A stretch of 5,713 bases of DNA, from NCBI GenBank assembly GCA_024709185.1, contig JANJXE010000041.1, forward strand, positions 1 through 5,713, written 5' to 3'. A program made the translations under genes and the position numbers. Positions 1 through 5,713 of this stretch are shown in pieces; the stretch's first letter is position 1; the number at the start of each line of letters is the position of its first letter. Origin of the DNA: Paludibacter sp. (GTDB lineage: Bacteria; Bacteroidota; Bacteroidia; Bacteroidales; Paludibacteraceae). The notes under the pieces were generated by a model. That model saw only the letters and a list, made by a program, of their open reading frames with translations. It did no database searches and was not told the origin of the DNA.

Positions 1-1
1 A

Positions 2-1504
2 CTTGAAAGTGATGCTAACGCGACTGCTACTTTAATGGATAACTACGAAACACCGACAATAGTTGCCACTGTTCAACAATATTTATCAACGGCACGAAAC
101 TGGTATTATACCCCGGCCGTATCTACAGCTACAGTGCCAAACGGATCAACCTGTTTTGGCTACGATGAAACGGGATTGAATGAGGATATGAGTGTACAGG
201 GGGCTTCGGCCTTTTGGAAACCATTTGCCTCAGGCAGTCCAATTACACAGGGTAAAGGATACATACTTCAAACTGGTTCGTCAACTACTGTATCACATAC
301 AGGCACAACCAACTCGGGAGATATACCGGTAACCTTAACCTACAATTCAGGAAAGGGGAATGGTTTTAACCTGGTTGGCAATCCCTACCCTTCCTACCTG
401 AGTTGGCAATTAGTGAATGCTGGCAATTCGGCTGCGAATATGCCAACCGGAACCATGTGGTATCGCACTGTGAATTACAACAGTAAAAATGCATGGATGC
501 CCAACACAACATATAATATTGACGATGTTGTTTACAATGGTACACGCTTCTATAAAGCAACCACTGCCGGTCTATCGGCTTCAACGGGTGGACCTACTGG
601 TGGCGGGACAGGGATTACAGACAATGAAGTGGTATGGAACTATGAAGGTTCGGTTTATGTGTTTGCCACAGTTAATGCTGCAGGAATTCCGACCCCTTCT
701 ACGGTAAGCAATCTGATACCTCCCATGCAGGCATTTTGGGTTAAAAGTAATGGTGGCACATTAACTTTCAGAAATACAATGCGTTCACACAATACAGGAG
801 GTACTAATGCATTTAAATCACCCGGAAAATCTGAAAATGATGGGATGTTTGTTCGGTTAACCGTTACCAATGGAGTCGGCTCTAACGAGGTAGTGATATA
901 TGTTAGCCCGGACGCATCCAATTCATTCGACAGTTACGATGCTCCCAAATTTCTCAATAGCGGTTCAGGACAGCCAGAGATTTACACAGTGGCAGGAAAT
1001 GAGAAGCTGGCCATCAACGCATTAAACGACCTTTCTGATGGAACAGAACTACCTTTGGGGTTTGTAGCTGAACGTGGAAATAACTTTTCTGTTTCAGCAA
1101 CGGAAATTCTCAATCCCGATCCAGGCCTTCAATTAAAACTAAAAGATAACCAGACTAATGTGGAATTTGATTTAACAGGAGGACAGGCCTATCAGTTCAG
1201 TTCAGAATCCGGAACCTATTCCAACCGTTTTAGTTTAGTTTTCAAGTCAAAAAGTGGCACAACAGCAATTGAAGTCCCGGCAACGTCAAATTTACAGGTA
1301 TTTGTAGGTCACGATAACCTGATCAATATAATAGCTCCTGAAGATTCTAACTATGTAATTTTCAATCAAACGGGACAAAAAATAATCGATAACATAACAA
1401 GGGCATCAAGAACAACTGTCAGAACAATACTTCCGGGAGGGATATATTTTGTATCTTTAAGTTCTGAAGGAAAAATGCTATCTTCAAAAATCATCGTACA
1501 ATAA
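2..1504 (+). CDS. C-terminal part of a large T9SS-secreted surface protein (5' truncated by window edge)
   Basis: The reading frame is open to the left edge (500 codons from position 2). The ATG at 35 is therefore probably an internal methionine and the true start lies upstream. Three blocks are visible. Residues about 25-270 carry the motifs RNWYYTPAVS, GKGYILQ, NLVGNPYPSYLSW, MWYRT and PPMQAFWVK, a pattern I recognise from the C-terminal regions of many large Bacteroidota secreted proteins. Residues about 280-415 form a beta-rich pre-sorting domain (VRLTVTN, YDAPKF, LAINAL, SNRFSLVFK). The last 80 or so residues are a canonical T9SS type A sorting domain (VIFNQTGQKI, then PGGIYFVSL and SSKIIVQ at the end), which directs export across the outer membrane and usually surface attachment or release. 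A small module is nested in the first block at nt 491-649. The catalytic or adhesive part, if any, is outside the window, so the specific function is unknown. The family-level call is firm. Confidence 0.9.
   Translation, partial: LESDANATATLMDNYETPTIVATVQQYLSTARNWYYTPAVSTATVPNGSTCFGYDETGLNEDMSVQGASAFWKPFASGSPITQGKGYILQTGSSTTVSHTGTTNSGDIPVTLTYNSGKGNGFNLVGNPYPSYLSWQLVNAGNSAANMPTGTMWYRTVNYNSKNAWMPNTTYNIDDVVYNGTRFYKATTAGLSASTGGPTGGGTGITDNEVVWNYEGSVYVFATVNAAGIPTPSTVSNLIPPMQAFWVKSNGGTLTFRNTMRSHNTGGTNAFKSPGKSENDGMFVRLTVTNGVGSNEVVIYVSPDASNSFDSYDAPKFLNSGSGQPEIYTVAGNEKLAINALNDLSDGTELPLGFVAERGNNFSVSATEILNPDPGLQLKLKDNQTNVEFDLTGGQAYQFSSESGTYSNRFSLVFKSKSGTTAIEVPATSNLQVFVGHDNLINIIAPEDSNYVIFNQTGQKIIDNITRASRTTVRTILPGGIYFVSLSSEGKMLSSKIIVQ
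491..649 (+). other. Nested putative carbohydrate-binding (CBM5/12-like) module within the T9SS protein
   Basis: This segment of about 53 residues begins AWMPNTTYNIDDVVYNG, continues with TRFYKATTAG and a Gly/Thr-rich stretch (GGPTGGGTGITDNE), and ends VVWNYEG. The spacing W-x4-Y-x3-D-x-V-x2-NG-x2-Y-x-A resembles the short aromatic modules of the CBM5/12 type (chitin-binding type 3), and also similar repeats in phage tail proteins. It sits between WYRT and YVFATVN, two motifs I expect to lie close together in this protein family, so it reads as an insertion into a host domain. Carbohydrate binding is inferred from the pattern only. Confidence 0.45.
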
Positions 1505-1529
1505 ATTTTTAAGCTTAAGAAAAACCATT

Positions 1530-1694
1530 ATGACACATAAAAGAAAATATCTCACTCCGGTTATTTCTGTCACACAACTTGACAATGAAATATCCCTGGC
1601 ATTACAATCAACACCGCCCTTCGGACCAGATGAATTTTCGCAACTAAAATTCGAAGAGCATAAGACATCAATCCTTAAAACAGAAATTAGTTAA
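1530..1694 (+). CDS. 54-residue Bacteroidota mini-protein, function unknown
   Basis: This short open frame starts MTHKRKYLTPVISVTQLDNE, continues ISLALQSTPPFGPDE and ends ILKTEIS before TAA. The layout is a basic start, a K-Y-x-x-P motif, alternating Val/Ile strand-like residues, an acidic-hydrophobic stretch, then a small-residue and proline tail. It matches a recurrent class of very short Bacteroidota proteins of the form 'KKxYxxPxxxVxxLxxExxLLxxS', which often lie beside surface or secreted protein genes and have no established function that I know of. There is no signal peptide or membrane segment. It starts 25 bp after the large T9SS gene and ends 42 bp before the beta-helix gene, so it is probably co-transcribed with one or both. 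As with many Bacteroidota genes, no Shine-Dalgarno is visible, only an A-rich leader (aagaaaaacc). Reality as a gene is supported by the family-like pattern; function is unassigned. Confidence 0.72.
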   Translation: MTHKRKYLTPVISVTQLDNEISLALQSTPPFGPDEFSQLKFEEHKTSILKTEIS

Positions 1695-1736
1695 CTCAAA
1701 AAAAATACAATAATAACTTTTAAAAATTCTACTATC

Positions 1737-3038
1737 ATGAGAAAAATCACGTTACTTTTTGCAATTGTTGCAATAACGCTGTGCGCCTACTCAGAACCTG
1801 TAATAATTCATGTTTCACCAACCGGATCCTCAGAGACTACCGTAAATGGATTAAGCTGGGAAAATGCGGTTTCACTGGCCAGAGGTCGTTCATTAGCCAG
1901 TTTCTATAACGGACTGGCAACACCTGTCGAAAACCAGATATGGATGAAGGCAGGCACCTATGATTTAACATCATCATTCCAGCTAAACGTTCAGATTACC
2001 ATTTACGGCGGTTTTGCCGGAACTGAAACAGCCTTGTCGGAACGAAACTGGGTAGCTAATCAAACTATTCTTAATCAAACCGGAGCAGCAATGGTGATCT
2101 GGTCAAATGCCGAAAAGGATGTATTGCTTGATGGACTGATTCTGCAGGGAGGACGACCAGCCTCAGGTGGAAACGGTTGTGGAGCAATTACAAACGGCAC
2201 CACGCTACGCAATTGTATTATTCGAAATAATAAATGCGTAGCCGGTTCAGGTGCACTTGCCATTACAAATGTTTCCGGAGCAACTAAAAATGTTATCATT
2301 GAAAACTGCTTGATTATTAATAACGAATCGGGCACAGCACCTCAGGCGATAAGTATTGCGGTACCGAATACAGAAATCAGAAATACTACCATTGCAAACA
2401 ATTACAACACAACTACTGCAACTACAGCAGCAATTACGGGCGGAGTAGTATATAAGGTATATAATTCCATTATTTGTAACAATTACAACGGCACTACGTT
2501 GGCAAAAAGCTTTGGTAATGGAACCTCTAAAGAGTTAGTCAACAACGCCTGGGATCTTGCTGCTACTGATGGCACATTAACTAACAATATTTTATTATCT
2601 TCTTCTCCATTTGTTGCAGCCACAGGATTTCAGGGCGCAGCCAATGGAACTGACAAACTTCTTTCAACAATTGAAAGTGCTGATTTTACTCTTGCATCAG
2701 GATCGACTTGTATCAATGCAGGAAATAATGCATATGTAAGTACTACTGTTGATTTGGCTAACAACAATCGCATACAGGGAGCAACAGTAGATATAGGTTG
2801 CTACGAATCTTCTTTTACAACTGCTTCAGGAATCTACAACAACAAAATGGAAGGATTAAAGGTGGTTGGTATGAATATTCAACTTCCCTCTTCTGCTATC
2901 GGACAGAAAGTACGTGTAATTTCAGCAAACGGTATTCAGATCAAATATTTTGAAGCAAGCTCAAATGAGATGAAAATGCCAGAGAAAGGCATTTATTTTG
3001 TATGTATTAACGCCGACATATATAAAGTTGTGCTCTAA
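1737..3038 (+). CDS. Secreted right-handed parallel beta-helix protein with choice-of-anchor-Q-like segment and T9SS-like tail
   Basis: This 433-residue protein has a signal peptide (MRKITLLFAIVAITLCAYS, cleavage probably just before or after EP). The Cys is not in a good lipobox, so it is probably not a lipoprotein. Residues 24-75 carry the typical opening of Bacteroidota pectin-lyase-fold proteins (HVSPTGSSE, GLSWENAVSLA, IWMKAGTYDL). IYGGFAGTETALSERNW (89-105) is another hallmark. Residues about 110-290 show repeated beta-helix coils with Asn-rich turns (LRNCIIRNNK, IENCLIINNE, IRNTTIANNY, VYNSIICNNY). Residues 325-357 (CINAGNNAYV, then VDIGCYES) match the choice-of-anchor Q pattern. The last 60 or so residues (IGQKVRVISANG, KGIYFVCINADIYKVVL) look like a variant T9SS sorting domain. 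Such folds occur in polysaccharide lyases, epimerases and adhesins. I see no diagnostic catalytic set, so no enzyme activity is assigned. The first ATG after the A/T-rich leader gives a complete signal peptide, which supports the start. Confidence 0.88.
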   Translation: MRKITLLFAIVAITLCAYSEPVIIHVSPTGSSETTVNGLSWENAVSLARGRSLASFYNGLATPVENQIWMKAGTYDLTSSFQLNVQITIYGGFAGTETALSERNWVANQTILNQTGAAMVIWSNAEKDVLLDGLILQGGRPASGGNGCGAITNGTTLRNCIIRNNKCVAGSGALAITNVSGATKNVIIENCLIINNESGTAPQAISIAVPNTEIRNTTIANNYNTTTATTAAITGGVVYKVYNSIICNNYNGTTLAKSFGNGTSKELVNNAWDLAATDGTLTNNILLSSSPFVAATGFQGAANGTDKLLSTIESADFTLASGSTCINAGNNAYVSTTVDLANNNRIQGATVDIGCYESSFTTASGIYNNKMEGLKVVGMNIQLPSSAIGQKVRVISANGIQIKYFEASSNEMKMPEKGIYFVCINADIYKVVL

Positions 3039-3058
3039 AATAGCTTTTACAAGAAATC

Positions 3059-3119
3059 CACTGTATAAAATGCATTTAAACATTACTTAATAATCCTGTC
3101 GACTGCATTTTATACAGTG
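3059..3119. repeat. Perfect 16-bp inverted repeat (hairpin or operator candidate)
   Basis: The left arm CACTGTATAAAATGCA (3059-3074) is the exact reverse complement of the right arm TGCATTTTATACAGTG (3104-3119), with a 29-nt AT-rich spacer. It lies in the gap between the beta-helix gene (stop at 3038) and the next gene (ATG at 3159). As RNA it would form a 16-bp stem and could end or stabilise the upstream transcript. However, no T-tract follows the right arm (aacaccttacag), so it is not a textbook intrinsic terminator. As DNA it could be a binding site for a dimeric regulator, 40 bp before the start codon. Which role applies is undecided. Confidence 0.8.
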
Positions 3120-3158
3120 AACACCTTACAGAATCATTACATTTTTAATAAACTTCCA

Positions 3159-3782
3159 ATGAAAGACACATTAATTATTGCAACTGCACTTTTAATAAGT
3201 TTAAACTCACTTTCACAACATCAATCTTATTTCAGGGATAAAACGGATTCAGAAAGCTGGTTCTCATTCAATACTGAAAACAATGCTTATATCAGAAATG
3301 TATTAAATGATAAATCAATTTTCCTGGTTCACCCTGAAGTGCAGAAAAATAAAAACCATGCAACCTGGTACGCATTAAATTTTGCCGGATCAGCATTAAG
3401 CACCCAATCTCCAATCACGGGTGGAATTTTTCTGCCAACTTCTTTCAAATCAGATGGAAGTCCGGGGATAAATGATTATTCAAATACTGGTTCTGTAATT
3501 TTCAAACTTCCGTCATGTACTTCGTTTAAATTACTCTGTTCATCCAATGCACCTTATGCTTTTGCAGGAATTTATCGAAGTAACGACGGAAAGAAGTATT
3601 CTTTAATTTCAGAATCGGTTATTAAAGAAAGAAATCAATTAGTAAAGGATGAAAAGAAAATGGGACAATTTGAGTTAACCCTTCCATCAACAGTTCATAG
3701 TGAAGATACCGTTTATATAAAAATCGCTAACGCATCAGCACAACCACTTATTATTCATAAAGTTTCGATTTTTATTAATTGA
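3159..3782 (+). CDS. Small secreted protein of unknown family, probably beta-sandwich
   Basis: This 207-residue protein starts with a clear signal peptide (MKDTLIIATALLISLNSLS, cleavage likely before QHQ). An in-frame GTG at 3117 would add 14 residues, bury the signal peptide behind a polar leader, and lie inside the inverted repeat, so the ATG at 3159 is preferred. I do not recognise the family with certainty. Residues 70-207 look beta-rich: TWYALNFAGSAL, GGIFLPTSFKSDG, a GSVIFKLPSCTSFKLL strand pair with two Cys (120 and 127), AGIYRSNDGKKYSLI, DTVYIKIANAS and a final IIHKVSIFI. The 'S-x-DG-x-x-Y/F' turn and the ending 'VYIKIANxS...IHKVxI' resemble jelly-roll or carbohydrate-binding-like domains in Bacteroidota secreted proteins, but this is inference. 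It has no T9SS sorting tail, so it may stay periplasmic or leave by another route. The next gene follows after 16 bp, so it is probably in the same operon as the hydrolases. Confidence 0.82.
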   Translation: MKDTLIIATALLISLNSLSQHQSYFRDKTDSESWFSFNTENNAYIRNVLNDKSIFLVHPEVQKNKNHATWYALNFAGSALSTQSPITGGIFLPTSFKSDGSPGINDYSNTGSVIFKLPSCTSFKLLCSSNAPYAFAGIYRSNDGKKYSLISESVIKERNQLVKDEKKMGQFELTLPSTVHSEDTVYIKIANASAQPLIIHKVSIFIN

Positions 3783-3798
3783 ATAATACTAACAATTA

Positions 3799-5313
3799 AT
3801 GAAGCATATTTACTTATTAATTCTCCTGATTATTCAATCAGGAACAGGGTTTGCGCTCACAAAAAATGATGTTTTATCCGTACAAAATGGCATTTACTAT
3901 TTGGATGGAGCCCCGTTTGCAGAAATAGGTTGGAATAAGTTTGATTTGAACTGGTTATTATGGGAAGAGCTTTACAAAGGCCGAACATTAACCGACAATA
4001 ATTCAATGGTAATAAAGCAGCGAAGCTCTATCCGCGAATTAGCAGAATCAGGTGTTAAAACCATACGATTTTTCGGGAATGTACATCCAACAAAATTTCA
4101 TACAGAATGGTGGCCGGCATATACCGACCCATCAAAAAGGTTAAGCATGTGTAATGCTGCAATGGATAAAGCAATTGCCATTTGTGAAGAATATAATATC
4201 AGAGCTATTATTTCTTTGATGTGTGATAATTTTGTAAATAAAGGTGTCGTGCCATCCGAACATTTGAGCGATCTTGCTGGTAATCCAAATTCTCAATCGC
4301 GAAAAGATATGAATGCATATCTTGAATATGTGATACACCGTTACAAAAACAGAAAGGGGGTATTAGCCTGGGAAGTGACTAATGAGATGACGCTTGATTG
4401 TGATATACTTCCCGGTACACGTGTAACAGCCGATGGAGAAAAAAAACCAACTGCAGCCCAATTAAACCAGTTTTATAAAGATGTATGTGCAAAAATTAAA
4501 AGTATCGACACCCTTCGAATGGTGACATCAGGTGGTTCAATATTACGAGAAACTGCGTATGGACTTAGTCAACTTACCGAAACGCAAACTTCATGGCCGC
4601 AGAAACGAGATACCTATACACAACACAAAGGCATGTATGCTATGTACTATCAGAATACTGGTTTTGAAAACATTGATATTCACTTTTATTTAAAAAAGGC
4701 ACCGAATTATCAGATTCTCAATGATGATGGCTCTGCGCTGCAACTGAACGAATACTTGTACAACAATTTGAGCGAATCGATTGGCAAACCCCTGATGATC
4801 GGAGAATATGGAGCTTTGCCCAAGTCGGATAAAACAGATAAAATGTATTGGCTTTCCGGTGATGATTGGTTCACTACATTTGAAGGCGAATCGGATACTG
4901 CAAAGATGTATGTGCAGGAAGCCTGCGACAGAGCAGTAAACTCAGGATGCAGATTAATTTATTGGTGGTGTTATGATTCTCATCGACCTCAGGATCAAAA
5001 CGATCCTCAACGAATGGATCTGGATATAACACGTACACCAGTATTGTTTCAGAAAGTGCTGGACGCAAATAAACGATTGAAACAAAAACACAATATATTT
5101 TTAACTGTCAACAATTCAGACTATGAAAAAAAATGCTGGTTTGCCGATGGAAAATTATTTATTCCAGATGAATATATTGGTAAAACTCTCCGTATTTTCA
5201 ATGCACAGGGAGTGATGTTGAGAAATGTCATCGCAGAAAAAAATCCGGATATTTATGAAAAAGGGCTTTTATTTATTTCAATTGGTACAACAAAAATGAA
5301 AATCTTAAATTAA
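3799..5313 (+). CDS. Secreted clan GH-A glycoside hydrolase, GH5-like
   Basis: This 504-residue protein starts with a signal peptide (MKHIYLLILLIIQSGTGFA, cleavage before LTKND). Residues about 25-430 read as a TIM-barrel retaining glycosidase. An N-terminal strand is YYLDGAPFAEIGWNKF; VKTIRFFGNVH (86-96) contains the strand-2 Arg90; and RAIISLMCDN is strand 3. LAWEVTNEM (189-197) holds the N-E pair typical of clan GH-A, with Glu196 the predicted acid/base. IDIHFY (292-297) supplies the conserved His/Tyr region. PLMIGEYGAL (331-340) contains the predicted nucleophile Glu336. LIYWWCYD (386-393) supplies the strand-8 Trp. A retaining mechanism on a beta-linked polysaccharide is expected for the clan; subfamily and substrate (mannan, glucan or other) cannot be read from the motifs. 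Residues about 440-504 (IGKTLRIFNAQG, then EKGLLFISI) form a variant T9SS-type tail similar to that of the beta-helix protein upstream. It is 16 bp downstream of the small secreted protein and 9 bp upstream of its paralog. Confidence 0.9.
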   Translation: MKHIYLLILLIIQSGTGFALTKNDVLSVQNGIYYLDGAPFAEIGWNKFDLNWLLWEELYKGRTLTDNNSMVIKQRSSIRELAESGVKTIRFFGNVHPTKFHTEWWPAYTDPSKRLSMCNAAMDKAIAICEEYNIRAIISLMCDNFVNKGVVPSEHLSDLAGNPNSQSRKDMNAYLEYVIHRYKNRKGVLAWEVTNEMTLDCDILPGTRVTADGEKKPTAAQLNQFYKDVCAKIKSIDTLRMVTSGGSILRETAYGLSQLTETQTSWPQKRDTYTQHKGMYAMYYQNTGFENIDIHFYLKKAPNYQILNDDGSALQLNEYLYNNLSESIGKPLMIGEYGALPKSDKTDKMYWLSGDDWFTTFEGESDTAKMYVQEACDRAVNSGCRLIYWWCYDSHRPQDQNDPQRMDLDITRTPVLFQKVLDANKRLKQKHNIFLTVNNSDYEKKCWFADGKLFIPDEYIGKTLRIFNAQGVMLRNVIAEKNPDIYEKGLLFISIGTTKMKILN

Positions 5314-5322
5314 TACAGAACA

Positions 5323-5713
5323 ATGAAGTTTATTCGATTTATTTTAATCATACTGTGCATAGTATACACTTCTGCTTTATTTGCAAAAGTTTCAAAAAAT
5401 GATGTTCTAAGTATTCAGGAAGGAAAATATTATCTGGATGGGAAACCCTTTGCAGAAATAAGCTTTAATAAATTTGATCTGTTTTGGTCGTTATGGGATG
5501 AAGCCGTAAAGGGAAACGAACTGAATGACACTAATCCGGTGGTAAAGCGTCAGCAAAAAGCATTATCGGATTTGTCAAAAGCCGGCTTTAAAACCATCCG
5601 CTTTTTTGGAGCTGTTCACGAAACAAAATTCAGGTTTTTTAAAAAAGTTTATCTCGATGATGTAAACAGTGAGAAGATTTACTATAAGGCACTGGATAAA
5701 GCAATTGAACTAC
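5323..5713 (+). CDS. Second GH5-like glycoside hydrolase, tandem paralog (3' truncated by window edge)
   Basis: An ATG at 5323 opens a frame that runs off the right edge with 130 full codons visible. It starts with a signal peptide (MKFIRFILIILCIVYTSALFA, cleavage near KVSKND). From KNDVLS to TKF it aligns without gaps to the preceding hydrolase: KNDVLS, YYLDG, PFAEI, NKFDL and KTIRFFG are identical, and I count 48 of 79 matching residues by hand. After TKF the two differ (FRFFKKVYLDDV here against FHTEWWPAYTDP), then converge again at the helix ALDKAIEL / AMDKAIAI. The catalytic acid/base and nucleophile regions lie beyond the window, so activity is inferred from the paralog. The gap to the previous stop is only 9 bp, so co-transcription is very likely. 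Confidence 0.88.
   Translation, partial: MKFIRFILIILCIVYTSALFAKVSKNDVLSIQEGKYYLDGKPFAEISFNKFDLFWSLWDEAVKGNELNDTNPVVKRQQKALSDLSKAGFKTIRFFGAVHETKFRFFKKVYLDDVNSEKIYYKALDKAIEL

Noticed and set aside
35..37. ATG at 35 as the start of the first gene
   Set aside because: The frame stays open to position 2 and already encodes residues typical of this domain, with no signal peptide after the ATG. A T9SS-secreted protein needs one, so the gene is truncated by the window edge.
366..921. Open frames on the - strand at 366-584 and 655-921, and on the + strand at 489-707
   Set aside because: They lie wholly inside the first T9SS protein's coding region and show no recognisable motifs; they are chance frames.
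1506..1524. A/T-rich palindrome around AAGCTTAAG after the first gene as an intrinsic terminator
   Set aside because: The perfect part is only TTAAGCTTAA with almost no G+C, too weak for a stable hairpin, and the mini-protein gene starts only a few bases later.
1695..1736. Promoter for the beta-helix gene
   Set aside because: The 42-bp gap is A/T-rich but shows no TTTG / TAnnTTTG pair of the Bacteroidota type, so no promoter can be supported.
1779..1800. Lipoprotein signal at the Cys of the beta-helix protein
   Set aside because: The residues before the Cys (ITL) do not fit a lipobox, which needs Gly, Ala or Ser just before the Cys, so an ordinary signal peptide is more likely.
2075..2335. 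86-codon open frame on the - strand
   Set aside because: It is antisense to the beta-helix repeats and has no family features; the + strand product is clearly the real one.
3117..3158. Upstream GTG start extending the small secreted protein by 14 residues
   Set aside because: The GTG overlaps the last three bases of the inverted repeat's right arm, and the extension puts a polar leader before an otherwise standard signal peptide. The ATG at 3159 gives a clean MKDTLIIATALL start.
4141..5068. Open frames on the - strand at 4141-4338 and 4874-5068
   Set aside because: Both are antisense to the GH5-like coding region with its catalytic motifs intact; no independent support.

Overview
The window looks like chromosomal DNA from a member of the Bacteroidota. 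The evidence is an AT-rich sequence, starts without Shine-Dalgarno motifs, and secreted proteins ending in type IX secretion system (T9SS) type A-like sorting domains. A Bacteroidota-style 54-residue mini-protein lies between two surface-protein genes. No taxonomic marker gene is present, so any finer placement would be a guess.

Layout: all genes are on the + strand and tightly packed. (1) Positions 2-1504 hold the 3' part of a large secreted protein with a canonical T9SS sorting domain and a small putative carbohydrate-binding module nested in its 'NWYY...GNPYPS...WYRT' region. (2) Positions 1530-1694 encode the mini-protein. (3) Positions 1737-3038 encode a secreted parallel beta-helix protein with a choice-of-anchor-Q-like segment and a variant sorting tail. 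(4) The 120-bp gap after it contains a perfect 16-bp inverted repeat (3059-3119). (5) Positions 3159-3782 encode a small secreted protein of unknown family, probably beta-rich. (6) Positions 3799-5313 encode a clan GH-A (GH5-like) glycoside hydrolase with both catalytic glutamates visible. (7) From 5323 to the window edge runs the start of a second, clearly paralogous hydrolase.

How the genes may work together (inference): the last three genes are 16 and 9 bp apart and probably form one operon. Every gene except the mini-protein either carries a signal peptide or, in the truncated first gene, a secretion tail. Secreted hydrolases beside a beta-helix protein and a possible carbohydrate-binding module suggest a cell-surface or extracellular polysaccharide-degrading cassette. 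No SusC/SusD pair, regulator or transporter is visible, so it cannot be called a polysaccharide utilization locus from this window alone.

No rRNA, tRNA, CRISPR array, insertion sequence or clear Bacteroidota promoter (TTTG / TAnnTTTG) was seen. There is no gene-free stretch longer than about 120 bp.
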